From contig DMVN01000141.1 in the NCBI GenBank assembly GCA_003476685.1, positions 1-24,883 of the forward strand: DNA of 24,883 bases. The letters run 5' to 3'. A model generated the notes under the pieces. The model searched no databases and was not told the origin of the DNA. It saw only the letters and a list, made by a program, of their open reading frames with translations. Position 1 is the first letter of the stretch. Each line of letters starts with the position of its first letter. The position numbers were made by a program, and so were the translations under genes. The DNA comes from Acidobacteriota bacterium. Lineage in GTDB: Bacteria > Acidobacteriota > Aminicenantia > Aminicenantales > Saccharicenantaceae. This document shows, piece after piece, positions 24,689-24,883 of this stretch.

Positions 24689-24761
24689 GCCAGCGTAGCT
24701 CAGCCGGTAGAGCAGCTGATTTGTAATCAGCGGGTCGGGGGTTCGAATCCCTTCGCTGGCT
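24689..24761 (+). tRNA. tRNA-Thr (anticodon TGT)
   Basis: A full 73-base cloverleaf: acceptor GCCAGCG pairs with CGCTGGC, the D-arm is GCTC/GAGC, the anticodon stem GCTGA/TCAGC encloses loop TTTGTAA with anticodon TGT, and the T-arm contains TTCGAAT. The discriminator is T and the CCA end is not encoded. Confidence 0.95.
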
Positions 24762-24804
24762 CAGAAATAGAAAGCAGGCCTGGCCTGATAGGGAAGACTG
24801 GTAT

Positions 24805-24883
24805 GGGCAGGTACCAAAGTGGCCAAATGGGGCGGGCTGTAAACCCGCTGCGGGAACGCTTCGGAGGTTCGAATCCTTCCCTG
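24805..24883 (+). tRNA. tRNA-Tyr (anticodon GTA), cut by the window end
   Basis: The acceptor begins GGGCAGG, the anticodon stem GCGGG/CCCGC encloses loop CTGTAAA with anticodon GTA, and a long class II variable arm is followed by a T-arm with TTCGAAT. The window ends within the 3' acceptor strand. It lies 43 bases after tRNA-Thr, probably in the same transcript. In many bacteria such a pair precedes tRNA-Gly and tuf, which lies outside this window. Confidence 0.93.

Overview
The window looks like a chromosomal segment from an uncultured bacterium with a diderm (Gram-negative type) envelope. It carries a lipoprotein with a lipobox, several secreted proteins and a Spy/CpxP-like periplasmic protein. 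GC content is moderate, Shine-Dalgarno sites are good, and TTG starts are frequent in some genes. Free-living lineages such as Aminicenantota/Acidobacteriota would fit the HEAT-fused nucleotide-translocase-like carriers, but this placement is an inference with low confidence. No integrase, transposase, CRISPR array or rRNA was seen.

Region 1 (1-8302) opens with a promoter and a free methionine-(R)-sulfoxide reductase gene. Minus-strand genes follow, read from right to left: an ABM-domain protein, a STAS anti-sigma antagonist, two tandem ATP/ADP-translocase-like carriers each fused to a C-terminal HEAT-repeat domain, and an FHA-GAF-PP2C (SpoIIE/RsbU-type) phosphatase. The STAS and phosphatase genes bracket the two carriers in what looks like one operon.

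Region 2 (8467-15287, mostly plus strand) holds a secreted PPP-family (Shewanella-like) phosphatase, translationally coupled to a degenerate secreted kinase-fold protein. A third translocase-like carrier without HEAT repeats comes next, then an oppositely oriented SdiA-regulated/YjiK-type lipoprotein. Three tandem secreted proteins close the region. They have the motif order of FAM20C-like atypical kinases (Lys, EIAA.+LD+.LG....PP, DR...N, IDHSRSF). An RsbW-type anti-sigma kinase gene converges on the last of them, and upstream of it lies the decayed 3' end of a second methionine sulfoxide reductase gene. My main hypothesis is that regions 1 and 2 form an extracytoplasmic phosphorylation system: carriers that may supply nucleotide, secreted kinases, a secreted phosphatase, and a partner-switching module for control.

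Region 3 (15938-22738, minus strand) is housekeeping: purB-purS-purQ-purL-purN behind a strong promoter whose -35 box lies in a perfect palindrome, then tyrS behind its own promoter. Region 4 (22864-24883, plus strand) holds an ECF sigma factor, its zinc-finger transmembrane anti-sigma factor and a Spy/CpxP-like periplasmic protein as a tight operon. It ends with tRNA-Thr(TGT) and tRNA-Tyr(GTA), the latter cut by the window edge.
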